From contig JAQFVV010000055.1 of NCBI GenBank assembly GCA_028023455.1, positions 6,664,030 to 6,728,029 of the forward strand: 64,000 bases of DNA, given 5' to 3'. A program made the translations under genes and the position numbers. Positions 34,501-49,500 of the stretch are shown piece by piece. This DNA comes from Epiperipatus broadwayi. Its lineage: Eukaryota > Onychophora > Udeonychophora > Euonychophora > Peripatidae. The notes under the pieces were generated by a model. The model was not told the origin of the DNA and searched no databases. It worked only from the letters and a program-made list of their open reading frames with translations. Positions within the stretch are counted from its first letter, which is position 1. Each line of letters opens with the position of its first letter.

Positions 34501-37500
34501 TTATAAATGTAATTTATCCACTACTTTGAACACAATCTTATATTTCGACTGTCCCGTAATCTTCTTCAGAGCCACATTATTAAATGTGGTTCTGAAAAAG
34601 ATTGCAGGAGAGTCATAGGTACAATAAAAATTGCTAAAAAGTGTTCAAAGTAGTGGATAAATTACATTTACATAAGATATAGCAAAATAAAGGAAGTGAT
34701 GAATTTGGTAATATTTCTGACCATCATTGTTAATTATGTTTATGTAAATAATTTTGATTCCCAAGCATTGGTAGTCAAGAGGTCAGTGACAGCTGCTTTA
34801 CAAGGAGTTGTCCCGGGTTAGCGGGTTCGCTTCCCAGCTGATGCTATAACACATAAGGAAGAAAAAAAATTTCCATATTTTCCAGCATATACTGTTCTTT
34901 AAAAATTCCATTGTGAAAAAAATATGTGCATTATATACTTTGTCCAGTTTTAAACATAATTTTTTTTATAATGTTTATAGTTTGACATAGTATCAGGTCC
35001 ATACTGAATACTTAGTGTTTGTCTGAAAGTTTATGACAGTGGAATTTTAGTATGGACTATTTCCATCATTTAATACTAATAACTGGATGTTTTTAGAAGA
35101 AAAAACTTTATTTAAACTTTCCAAATACATTCAGCTGTTGGCAATAGCACATAGGTTAGTATTTGCCATGACATTTTGATTAGTATATTACTGGCCTAAT
35201 TAATGACAGTAATAGCTTAGGAATTGGACCTGGATCTTTAAGATTCTTGAATATTGAATTTATAAGATAATACTCTCAACTAAGCCTTTGACAGACTAGC
35301 TCAATTAGTTACTTTAAAATCTGATATTCAGTAATCAAAAGATCCAGGTTCAAAGTGCTCAATTGGTTACTTTAAAATCTGATATTCAATATTCAAAAGG
35401 TCCAGGTTCAATTCCTATGTTAATACTGTTATTGGTCAGGCCAGTAACATTTGAAGAGAGTAGAATAATACCATTCAAAACATTGTGAAAATACTAACTT
35501 GTGTGCCATTATTAGTAGTTGAATGTATTTGAAAAGTTTAAAAATTTTCTAAAGACATTCAGTTCTTAATATTAGATGATGGAAATATTCCTACAAATAA
35601 TTAATAGTGCATTATGTAGGTGCAGTGCAGAAAAAAATTAGAATAGTCATGCGATATCAGAAAGTCATGATCTAACCCAACAGAAAAATATAAAGGAAAA
35701 CTGGCATTAGTTGGGTATATGATTGAGTGAAGAAATTATGGGATAGTGTCAAAAAGATGATGCAATTTATAAAAAAAGTAATGAGTCGTTAAACTTGGAT
35801 GATAATAAGAATGAAAATCCCCATTTCATATGCTTACACATGCTGTTAATAAGAGTACCAAACTTTCCATACAGTAGTGCCACCAAGTGCAAGCCTTCAT
35901 AATTAATGGATGCAGGAAAGTTTGTGCATAAAATCCCTTAGGGCCTACTCATCCAACATCTCCAGACTAGTTTCTAGCTTGTGGCTTTCATAAGTGAGAA
36001 ACTTTGGATCTGAAAGCACTGCCTCTAAATCTCAGGATCTAAGCAATCCTCCGGCAGCTGTCTTTTACCTATTTGCCTAACTATAAAGCTAGGATCCCAA
36101 AATGAAAACACTATAATGTTTGCAACCCAAGCTCATTCATTTATATAGTCCTATAGATCTGAACTCAATTCAGCATCTACACATTTTGGTGTCTTTGGTT
36201 TTTCAAAAACCAAGACACCATTATCCTATGGAAAGAATGGGTATAAAACCATCTAAACATCACATGATCACCATTTCATATGCTTACACATGCTGTTAAT
36301 AAAATCCATTTATTATGAAGGCTTGATTATGATGAATAAAGCAACTTTTTTATAATATTATTCTTATTCTCTTTTTACTATTATAGATAATATTCTTTAT
36401 AGATTTTTAAAATAATTTTTAAAAAATATATTTTTTCCCCCTTAAAAAATCAATTATATGAATGTGCATGGTATATGCATGAAAATTACCATAAAATTCC
36501 AAACAAATTATCCATCTCTTCTATTCTTGTTATATTTCTCTAATCAGAAGTAACACACAGTATTCAAGCAATAAAAATGATAACAGAATTACCTCCAGTT
36601 TAAACCTCAAAATACCTTTGAAAATGAGAGAACAAAAACAGGTGTTACAGATATTGAAAGAATTAAGAGACTGAAATGGAGTTGGGCTGGACATATTGCA
36701 AAAGAGATGTATATAGATGGACACGTAAAATCTTAAACAGGATTCAAAGATATTATAAAAGACCTAGAAAGAGACCATATGTGAGATGGGTAGATGAAGT
36801 AAGGAAATGTGCTGGCATAATGTGGAGAAGACAGGCTAAATATCGGAGAAGATGGACTGAGTTTAGAGAGACCATCCTGCAGTTATGGTTGTAAATGGTG
36901 ATGATGTAGGTAGGACTTTTCAGATTTGTGAATTTTTCGGAATTTCAAAGAATCGATTTTGTACTCCCGTATTGTAAATTCAAACTCTAATAAGATAGTT
37001 AAAAGCAGGCGACTCATCGCAATTATGCTTATTAATTTATAGATATTTATTGACGGCCTTTTTTCTATAAATTTTGTTCCTAAATGTGTGTGCAAACTAA
37101 TTTATTTACCACAATCATTAAAAGATCATCACTGAGATTTTATTTGGTTAAATGAAGTTTTTTAAAAAAGGGATTTGGATTAATCGTATTCTATTTGTAA
37201 TTTTATATCATTCATCCAATGTATTTTAAAGTTTTCCATCTAAAGGACTGCTCATCAACGTTGTAACGGTCAGAAAATGTGTGACTCGTAAACATAGTGC
37301 AGAATTCGACCACCATACAGAACAGCAGCACCATCGAGTAGCGAAGCCACCCATGGTACTGAGTTCGAACATAGTTTATCGATTCCACAATACAATCCAC
37401 GAAACAACGCATCTGATGCGACATTAGTAAATATTTCCTTAGGCACGGTGGTCAGGGAGATGCAAGAGATTCATGATTTTATTCTCGAGTTAGCCAATAA

Positions 37501-40500
37501 CCAAACTAATATTAATTAAACATTCATATTTACATAATCGAGGAAATATTATATAGAATGGGTATCGAATAAATGAAACGTAACTGCAGACGTATAGTTT
37601 AAAATTATTTATTAATACATTTTAATAACACAATCTACTAATATTTTATGGATTAACAGCTTCAGCAGCGGGATTTGCGACATGATTATATTTTAAAGAA
37701 TACATTTTATTTATTTAGGCATTATTTTATATTGAGGATTTCAGTAGCGGTATTTCCGATACTGTAATGTTTACAAAAGGAATACATTTATTTGAAGGCG
37801 TAATCTAGCTACCTAAAATTCTCGAGTAAGTATTTCTAATGCATGCCTTGGGGAATTTATACCTTTGCAATGCAAGAGTCTAAAGTAAGATTTAAGAGTG
37901 GCGGCGGACATATATTTATTTAATTAAAATATTTATTTATAACTAAGGGCAAACATTTATTTGAGAGTGAATTACGAAGATAATGCAGAGGCGGAGTGAT
38001 ATATAGAATAATAGAATTGAGCAAAGGAACACGTGGTACGCTGTAGAAAGGCGATATGGAATGGCAGTATATCGAAACTGCAATGCCGCGAATGGGTTTA
38101 TAAGAATATCAGACTGGTCTCTGCCTCGGTCCGACGAAGTAAGGTGTCACATAAGCATAACCAGGGACAAGCGGTACGTGGTGCGATTTGCCGGCTGGCT
38201 GCATGACATTGTCAAATCCTACGGGAGCACCCATTATGCCCGCTTGTGTAGGACGACTGGGGTTAATTTCAACCCTGAAGAATCCGGAAATTTCACGGCG
38301 GAATGGGTCATCGTGTCTCTAAAACGTAACACATGTATACTGATAATTGATTATGATGAGATTTAAATAGATTTCTAATTCGGCTCTACATTATCAACAT
38401 TTACTAAAGAACGTTGGTGACTCTCAAAGAAATGTAATTTTCTGGAATTATTCACTGATTATTTAATAAATACAAAACATATATAACTTGGGAATTATTA
38501 TAACTAATACGTCAGCCATTTGCGAAGTAGTAGACCCCTGCATTACAATAAATGAAGCATTGAATGCGTGTCGATTTATATGAAAGTCAAGTTATTAAAG
38601 AAGTAAATATTAATGAAAATTTGACACGCATTCATTGTTTTAAGTGATCATAGATTTAAACTTTGAAAATTGAAATAATTATGAGCATGCAATAATTAAA
38701 TAATAACTATAGATAAAAATGTAGATTATAGAAATACGCACCCAAGAAAGATAGAGGTAAGCTAGATTATTAGATACATTTACACATGACATTAATTATT
38801 CAATTTAGTTATACAAATGGTAGTTTTTACATTTTACAATTTAGATAAGTAGTATGAAGAAGAGCTATAGCATATTATTAGAGTACTCTAGAGTTTGAAC
38901 ACAGACAGGTACCTGTTTTATAAGAAGTTTTCTTATTCCATGAGTTTAGCAGCAAAGAGTTCACGAGTGGCAATTCTTTCTTGTATTGAGATATTTCATT
39001 TAATTTCACAACAGCAGCAGCTTTTTCATTTATTTAAGGCAGCAGATCTTCATGGTGAATTTATGATGGGCAATGGAAAGTTCAGCATCCGACAGGCCAT
39101 ATCCCGATGGAGAATAATCTAGGTGCTTTACTCGGTCATACCTTGGCAGGAACAAATTATTTTATATTTTTGGAGACTCTCAGTGATCGAGAGCAAAGCT
39201 AAAGTTTTAGTGAATGTCTCCAGCAAGTCTAAGATGGCCTCTTTTTTTATCTTGATCTTTCACATTTTTGTTAAAGTATTTTTAGGTTCTATTTAATCTG
39301 CCCTGAGGATAATCAATGCATTTTGTTGGTTTTTAATTAAAGAAAGCTGCCGTTCTATTGTTTACATTTTACATTTACTAATTATATTTTGGGGAATTTT
39401 TCTTTAATTAATCTATTATCTATCACTGACCGATGCTTTTAAATTTCAAAAACAAAAAGGGAACATAAGATTATTTTAACTTTTAATTAAATATTACATC
39501 AGATATTTTTAGAATTATTATTAAATGAAATTTAAACAAAGCAATAAATACGAACTTTATAATCCAAAATAAATGATTAAAATTATACAAAATTATATAA
39601 CTAAAAGAAATCTAAATTATATTATTTTATCCCTATTTATTGCACTTAATTTGAGATCGAAATGTGTGCGTGTTTAAGCTGAATTCTACATATATTTATA
39701 CATTTTTAATATTGTTACACACACAATTCGATATCAAAAAGTTTAAATTTGGGCGGGATAGACCGGTCAGTGAGAGACGACAGAAAAAGGTGAAACTTAA
39801 GATTCGAATACGAATCTTACTGTTTCAACGTATATAAGCAAGCATGTTTAATGGCTTTTCACCCCAGAGTTAAGCCCAAGTACCACCATGGTCTTTCTTC
39901 AGAGTTGTCTGATAATTCTGATATATCAGTTGAGTTTTTCTGATGATAGGATGAATGTTGGGTGTGAATGAGTTTTTTTTCTTATATTTACAATCATGAC
40001 AAACGAAAATAAGTTAAAACCTTTATTCCCAAAAGGTTGTAAAGTCATGAACCAAGGGTGCCATTAATAGCTAATTGTGGAAGTTGCCAAAAATCTCCTG
40101 TTTGCAGATTAAGATTGTCACTTGATGATCATTTTATTTAGGTAGATACAACTGCAGATTGCTGTGAAATGAAGGAAGATTGCATGGATTGGAAGCATCA
40201 TTTAATATTAAGCATATTAAGTTTTAAGAAAAGATGAAGAGACAATTGTTTAAAAAGAAAACTTGTACAAAGGCACAAATGAAGGAAGATTGCATAGATT
40301 GTAAAAACCATTTAATATTAAGTGGACTTTATGAGATTATGTTAACTTTGAAGAAAAGATGAAGAGACAATTGATTTAAAAAAATAAACTTGTATTAAGG
40401 CACAAATGAAAAAAGATTGCATGGATTGAAAGAACCATTTAATATTAAGTAGACATGAGACTATATTAAGTTTGAAGCAAAGATGAAGAGACAATTGATT

Positions 40501-43500
40501 TAAAAAATAAACTTGTACAAAAGCACAAATGTTGAAAACACACTGTAAATAAAAAGTGGATGAACAACATTACGAAGACTGATGGTATATCACACAGAGT
40601 AGTAAGATTAATTATTCGACTTTATAAAAGTACAAAATGTTTTTGATCGAACCAAACAACATTTTTAAATTGTCCGGGGAAACTTTAATGCTAAAATGGT
40701 TGAAAGATGAAAATTCTATCGCTGAATTTGGTAATGGTGCAGAAATGACAAGAATTTGTAGAGTTCAGAAAAACTATATATTATGAATTCTTTCATCAAA
40801 TATAAATGAACGTGGAATTATTCAAATGAAAGTACAGCAAAATTGGATTATATTTTCCAAGACTGTAATATTCTTAATAGATTCAACACAGGAAATAATC
40901 ATTAATTAGTGAGATACAATACACATATTAATACAAAACTAGAGAGATGAAAACTATTAAGAAATGCAGTATTAACAGATGATATTTCTAACTTTCAAAA
41001 CATTTTAATATAATTTAAATTAGAACTCGCAAAAAAAATTTAAAATATGAAGACTTTAAAAATAGTTCAGATTTAAATGAAATTAATAAAAAGATTATAA
41101 TTAGTAAAAATAGTTGGTACAAGAAAAGCAGTAAGTCACCAGTAAATTTTCACTTGAGACAAGACAATATTCAGAGGTAAGAAAACATGTAAAATTATTT
41201 AATGATATCTTAAGAAGTATAAAATATCTAGAGTTTTGTAGAATAGTACAAAAAAAGAATTAATAATGATAAAAAATATATAACTCTGAATTGAAAAGGA
41301 AAGCTATACAAGAGATTAAAAGCCTCAAAAATATAAAACAACATCTTAATATTAGAAGGAAAGTTGTTTTGCAATAAGAAGAAAAAATGAAACTTATTAA
41401 CAAAAAAAAACAAAACAACAAAGTACCCCCAACAATTATTAAATCGTTTGAATGGTCAGATATTTTAAATGAAGAAATGAGACATGCAATTAAATCTATG
41501 AAGAAGAGAAAAATTCCAAGAAATGATAGAATTATTACTAATATTTTGAAAGAATGAGATGAGAAAATAGAAAAATTGTTGATAAAACTATATATACCAA
41601 ATAATAATATACCAAATAATTGGAAGAATGCAATAAGGTAGTAAAGAAGATATTACAAATTAGAGACTTACCAGTCTTCTGTCAGCTCTATCCAAAACCT
41701 TTCGCAAGATAATTATAATTTATTTACAGCATCATTTGGACATAAACTAATTAAAAGATCAGGCTGGATTTAAAAATGATTTTAGCACAATGGATCATAT
41801 CCAAATATTGAGAGAAGTTATAGAAAAAAAAACAAAACAATGAATATGTGTAGCCATTAGGCATTGGATTTGTAGATTATGAAAAGGGTATTTGGTCCTA
41901 TAAACATTTCTATAGTAATTAAAGCTTTGGCCCATCAAGATATAGATCCAGGATATTGTCATATTCTGAAGAATATTTATCAAAATGTAATATCAGTATT
42001 AGATTACATGGTGTCACTATGAAGATTAACATTGATAAAAGAGTCTGGTAGGGGTGATTCCACGTCTCCAAATTTTTTTACAGTAACATTATAAAAGTAT
42101 TTTGTGGATTAAAATTGAAATAATGATAAATGGGGAGTATTTAAATCATTTAGATTTTTAAAGATTATGTGGTTGTTGTTTTTTTTTTTCAAATTTAGAA
42201 CTTCAAAAACTATTGCAAAAGTTATCAAATGAAAATAAGAAAATAAGTCCAAGACAAATACCAAAAAGATCAAAATAATGTCCATTGGATTTTTTTTAGT
42301 TAAATGGAGATAAAAGGTGGCTGCTGGAGGGTTGCATTAGATCCTAAGATCTAGGTGCAGTGCTCTCAGATCCAAGGCTCCTCACTGACGAAACTAGTCT
42401 GGGGATATTGGATGAGTAGGCACTAGATGGTGATTTTATGCACAAGCCTTCTGGCATCCATTGATTACTCTAGCTTGCTGTGTGTGGCAATATGTATAGT
42501 GAGTTTTGCCTGTTTTTATGTTTTATCTTCATATAAGATGTATTTCCTTTGATGCTGGACACTAACACTTTATTAATTCAAGACAACATATCACTTGGGG
42601 CCCGAATCCCCGTGTTCTTGGCTTTGCCTTTTTAACTTCTTTTTTGCTATCAAGTCAAAAAAACCTGAAATTGAAATCAATCCTGTCATCTAGTAACTAC
42701 TGTTCTCTCAAGCTAACAATAGATGGTGCTCCAGTAGACAAATTCTTAATTTTTTTTTTTTACCATGATTTTTTTTAAGGATATAAAATCTATCTTGACC
42801 AACAGCTAATCAAAAAATAATCTATTATAAAGAAGATATAAAATTAATGAATCAATTGGATTTGAATTTCCTAAAAGCAATTGGAGTCTCAACGATAGAT
42901 TCAAGACAACCTAAGATTTTTGCACTCATTTGTTTCATAAATGGAATCTATTAATCATTGAACTATGTAAACATGGGCAAACACAAACTATGAACCACTA
43001 GTTAATTAATACCCATTCTATGACTGGTTGGCAGCATTGAAGAACTTAATAAACTATTGGCGATTCTACCTTCTGGTTGGAATCTCTACAGATTCCTTTA
43101 TGATATTTTGTTAATAGTTAAGCTGACAAAAATCAGTACGCTAAATAAATAAATAATAGAATTTAAATATATACCTATTTTTCCCGGCTTCTCTGAATCC
43201 TTTGGCAAAAGGGTTGCTTGCTATCTTTAATTTAGTAATCTGTTAATAATAATGACAATATATATAAATTTTATCGAAAATATTATTTAATGCTTATACT
43301 GTATATCATAAGAGAGAAAAAGTACCTGTTGATTTTGATAGGCTGTGACGGTAATGAATGACGTTTCCGGAAATACAAACGTCATGGCTTGCTTAAGATT
43401 GACCATTTTTTCAGGATCTCCGTTAGGATCTTCTACTTTTTGAATGTGGATTCGCGTCTGGTAGCGTTGCATAGAATGTAATGATATCTATTTAAAAAAT

Positions 43501-46500
43501 GATTAAATGTTAGTATTGTTGCAATGTTTATATTTGAGCTGATGTTATTGAATTTGTATTATTTGAAATTAATAAATTCAATATTATTCTAGTACGGATT
43601 AGGAAAATGTTTTCAGTAAATGAAATCAGTTAGGAAACAGTTTACTTAACAAAAATATATAATTTAAAATGTTCTATACTATTAATTTTCTTTTTTTTTG
43701 AAGATAAAATATTTAGAAAAAAAATTCAAATTTCACAATAAATGATTTTCATTGATTTTTCTCTACGCCTTTTTTCACGATATTCCGGGGCAGTAGTTGG
43801 AAAAATTACCAGAATATTTATAATAGTATCTATACACTATATATTAATAATTTTTATTAGTCATTTTTTAGACTAGGGATTATCCACAAACCCATTTAGC
43901 ACACTTAATATTTAAGTAATACTTTGGGTGCAATTTGAAATTTATAATTGCAGTTTATAATGTTACAATTGTTAAACCATTAAACATCACATGATTCACC
44001 ATTTTTTATGCTTGCTCATAACTGTTATTAAAACAGGTAAAACTCTCTATACAGTAGTACTACTTAGTGAAAGCCAAAATAGGCATTAGATAGGGATTTT
44101 ATGCAAGCCTTCTGGCATCCATTGATTACAATGGCTTGCACTGAGTGGCACTACTGTATGGAGAGTTTTGCCTGTTTTAATAATGTTATAATTGACTATT
44201 TATTAGTCTGCATTCAAAATAGGTTATATTTATCTGTTTAAAGAAGTTTATTTAAACTTCTTTGTATCAATAATTTCAATCTCTGTGGTCAAATTGCAAT
44301 CTTTAGTGTCTTTATACATATATTGGACCGTTGATAAAGGTGGGTTTCCACTTAAAGAATGTTGCCTTGACAACAGTTTGAATTTGTTGATTGTTATTAA
44401 TAATGAGATTATCTAAATGTTGACTGGTTTTAAATGATTACTTAATAAATAGTATTTGGGTAGTGTAATTTTCACTACACCATTGTTTTTTATCTGCTTT
44501 TAACACCTTGTGAAGGGATGTAATCATAAACATATGACCAAAGACATGAGGAAAAGATATACGATTCCCAAGGTGTACATTTAGTGCTGAACCAGCACTC
44601 ATCAGTTGGCCCAAATCACATTTTCTTACATCTTTATTATTGTTCAGTATATACAGATAGGGAATTATTACAGGATGTGTCAAACCAGTCCCTACTTTAT
44701 GTGAGAGTGGTGTAGTGAAAAATACACTATAGAAATATTATTCATTAAGTATGCTGAATACTATTTCACAAGATTTTGCTGCATCATCTTTAGGTGTGGT
44801 CTCTGAAATATCACCCGTGGCACTTCTCTATCATTAAAATCAAAGACTTTTATGAACTGTTATTTCCTAATCTGTGAGATTTATAGACCATGAAGGTAAT
44901 TTGAATAAGTTGCCTCTTGACAATATTACTAATCTTAATAGTGATGAACTTTGCTTCTATATATATATATGATCTCAGCAGAAGTGGGGGAAAAGTTTTG
45001 TATTCCATCTTAATAAAAAAGTTGATTTAATTAATAACAATCATCAATTTGCCACATGATAATAATAATAATATGCTATGGCATAATCTTAGTAGTGATG
45101 AACTTTGCTTTTATATAGGTAGGCTGGGTGAAAACGGAAAAATATTTTTATATTATGCATAAATTTAAAAAATTGATTTTATTAATAATAAAAAAAATTG
45201 TTGTGAGGACTGAAATATCAACTTTTCACAGCACGATTTTTTTCTTGTCAAAAGCCTACTTTTTACATGGATAGTTTTAGTGGCGGCTCATAATTAAAAT
45301 TTGTGTGGGTACTGCTTCAGAAAAATTTGGGCCGTTGTTTTGATATTGCATAAAATGAAACAAACATATAAAAAGAAAATTTATACATAAACTTGATACA
45401 ATTCTAAACAAGTATTAAACCTGCTGTGATTGAAACTATCTTAGAAACACCGAATTAACCACTTTTACAATCTTCTAAAAAAATAAATTACTTTTTACTT
45501 CAATATTACATAATCTTATGATTCTTGTTACTGAAAATCTTGCTTTCACTGCTAATTCAACATTTTAAACTATGCTGACTTTAAAGAAAGAGACGCTTTC
45601 ATATCTATTTTGTAGGACATCAAACAGTTCAGAATGCTCCAGTGATTACTCATTATTTTAATTAGAATAAATGTGGTCATCATTATGAAATAAATACTTG
45701 TGTTGTGTATGGGGTTTTAAATAAAAGTTTAATTTGCCATCTGCCCAAAGATTCTGTGCAGGCGTTATTTTATGAGATCCCCAAATTAAAATAATAATCG
45801 CTGGATGAATATAACTGCAATATTTCACAGGAGGTCTAATACCAACGCACCTTTTTTACTTACTAATAGCCTAAATTGTAACAGTTCAAACTTGATCCAC
45901 TCGTTTAATAATGAAATCCATTCTTGTTTTACTTTGCTGCTTAAGGATTAAGTAATGTAGAAGGATAAGGAAAGAATTAAAGAAAAAAAGACTCATTAAG
46001 TCATTATATTGAATGTTATGAGAGGGTCAGCACTGCGTGAATGACAGTGCTATTTTTACTTAGCATGTAGCTTATCTCAGAAATCTGTGCATGCGCACAA
46101 CAGCCAAAAACCATGTCACTGAAACTGGAAGCACACAGTTCTATACAAGGATTTTTGTAATTTTTTTCATGAACTAGGGGATAGCTACTGAACTGACATT
46201 AAGCTTAAGGATTATATAATATAAGTATAAAGAAAGAAAGAGAAAAAGACTCATTATGAATGTTATAGGAGCTGCATCAGTTCTACAGTGCCTATACACA
46301 AGCAGCCACTGGGTAGTTTTACATAGGCTGTAACAGAGTTTAACTCATTTTTAAAAAGAATGAAAAATATCACCACACAGGGAAAACTTAATAATAAAGA
46401 AACTGTCTCATATACATTATGTATCACAACATTTATTTCCACATTGTTAAATTTTTATAATTTTAAATTAAAAATGTAAAATTTTTTTTTTCCTCTTATA

Positions 46501-49500
46501 AATATTAGATAATTCAATTTTTTAAAGCTAATTAAAAAAATTATAAGCCAGAATTAAAAATACTGTACTGGAATCCCTAGGAACTTTTTTTTTTTTAATT
46601 TTTATTTTAAATGGCTAATAAATGACAAAGTTGAAAAGAATATAATAGAGCATATAAAGTTAGGGCTCAACAGCAGTTATTTTGTGTAGAAAATCATGAA
46701 GATATAATTTGACATTCTCAAACCTATATTATAAATCAAAATGAAAGGAATAGAAACTATGGAGAAAATTGACAGATTACTAATGTTTGACTTAAAAATT
46801 TTAAGACAAAAATGCTTTAGAAACGCATTTTAAATTAGCTGGTTTTTTTGGGTCTCCAAATTTTATTAATTCCCATATTTCAAAAAGTTGATTTAATTAT
46901 TAACCTATATATTGTGCTTGAAGCGCACATATGTGAAGCTGTATTACGAATTAATAATTGCTTAGTGCTTTCGGAAGCTTCGTGTTCCCATATTCATAGC
47001 TTATACTAATGATTATTGTAGTTATCTTTTTAATAAAGATATATGCAAATGTATGCAAATAGCCTAGATGGCCCATTTTTTCGAAATGGAGAAGCAGGCA
47101 TCTATTGATGGTGTTAGGGTCATCTGCAATGAAGCATGCTTCCTTAATCTTGCGCTTGGCATCATTGCATTCAGTGCACACTATTTCAGCAGTAGAGGGT
47201 TTGAACACATGGCCTGTGAATTTTTTGATGTTCGAAAAATATAGAGCTGCCCTCACATTTGATTCAAGCCCTGTTATTGCATGAACTGGAATAGCAACTA
47301 CTTTATAGACCAGTTCTTTACCTATCAGAGTCCTGCTTTTCAAGTGGGCAATTTTATACGGGATGCTACGGTGCTATTAATTCTGATTTTTTAAAAATTG
47401 AAATGAAAAGTATCATCACACAGGAAAAACTTAATGAAGAAACTTTCATAGACATTAATTATTGTGTACTATATATTTTTAAAATTAAAAACAGTTTTTG
47501 CTCTCATAAATATTAAGTAATTAAATTTTTTAAAACTAAGTAATAATAACGTGAAAGGCTGAAATCTTTGACAGAAGTGCCTTTATATGACAGCCAATCA
47601 AATGTAATAATGACTGCATAGGAAACTCTCAATTCAAAACACAAGGCAGAGATCTTACAAGAAAAAGATGGTTCCCAACTAAATTTAATTATTTGTAGCC
47701 TATAATAATTAAAATTATAGCACAGGGGGTCTCTAGCTAAATTTTTAAGCCAAAACTTTTATTATTAAATTCTCTTCAGTCCTTCTAAATAATCCATCAT
47801 GTTAATGCTTTCTTAGACAAGATAAAAATATATATTTTACATATGGGTGTTATAGGAAGTGATGTATCTTTAGTTTCAAGGTTAAGCCACCAGATGATAC
47901 TTTGAGGAGAAAACAATGAAGAAACTAATTCATAAAAAAATAAGTGCAATTATTTATTTATCCGATAAAAAATTGTAAAATAATAATGAAAAAGTAATCC
48001 TTAATAACTTGAATAATGATAATAAGTATGCTACAAGTAATTTATTATACTTTATTAATAAAATAAACAAATATTTTTATTGCTAATTTCAAAATAAATT
48101 GATTTTTTAAAAATATAATTTGAGAGAGAAATTTTTCTATTGAGATGATCTTAAGTTTTTAACTGATAGAAAAAGGTTTTCATTGAAATTATACATATAT
48201 CTTTAACCTGATTAGCAACGAATTTTTATATGAGGATTTTCCATAATGATCATCATCAATTTGTACCCATTATTTTAATTAACAATTGATTAATCACAAC
48301 AATGATTTTTTTTAAAAAAGTTCAAACTTTTTCCTTAAAAACTACTGCCATTTTTTCAAAATGGTGGCCATTTTGTAAAATTAATGACATCATAGGATAA
48401 TGACTTCATTGAAGTTATGTCAACTGAAAATAAAATGGTGATGTTGATGCTATAAAAGTACAGTATAATGCAAAGTTTATTCATTATACAGTATACAGTA
48501 TTGTTTTGATTATAAATTTAAAATATGATTAATGTATTTTATTGATTTTCATCCAATGTTCCTGCAAGTCATACAGTGATTTTTATGATGTTATTCAAAA
48601 TAAAAAAGATTTCATCATTAATGACTGCAAAAGCAAAAATAAATGTCAGTTTCATTCAGTACAGTAGTAATAAAATATACTTTGGTCATGAATGACAATA
48701 AAGTGTAATATTAAATTTTAGTGTGAACATTAGGTAAAATATATTCACTTAATCAATTTTATGGATTAAAATTTTATTTTGCTTAAGACAAAAAAAATAT
48801 GTTAATCATAATTGTAAAGTACATTCATCATAAATTATTTTGTGTGTGGGGGGGGGAAATGATTTCGTATATTATGCACATAATAATCAACTTTATATAA
48901 TCGAAGTTACTAAACAATTAAAAATATCATTTGTTCAAATTTAACTCAATAGTCTCATAATTTGTTTCTAGATAGTGACAACTACCATGAATATAAAAAA
49001 AATATGCCTTTACTGTATTAGCGGGGGGGGGGGATCATTTAAATTATTAAAATTTTAGTAACATTGCATTGATGAAAAATAAATAAATTCATTGGGGTTT
49101 TTTTAAAAAAAATAAAGGCAATGCAAAAAAATTATATTTTAGTGGTTAGATATTACAAAAATAAAAAAGATTTTGATAATAGAACATAAAGTGCACCAAA
49201 ATAAAATTTTAAAATGTTTATTATATTAATATATCGTGATTATTTATTTATTTATTCGTAATGCTTTAATTTAACAAATTATGATTGAGGAAATATTCTC
49301 TGGCTAAGCAAAATGGTAGATCGTTAATGAACAAATTGTTATTTTTTTAAAAACTATAGTTCCAAAAATATTTTATACAGTATATTAAACCATACATTTG
49401 TTTAATAATATGTTTTGTAAAAATTTTATTCATGAATTAAAGATTTTTTTTCAATTTAAACTTTATTTTTGTAATCAAAGGTTTATACATTTTGAATTTA

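Noticed and set aside
38895-39122. 75-codon ORF with a polyglutamine run
   Set aside because: The QQQQ comes from a short CAG run; no other support for a gene.
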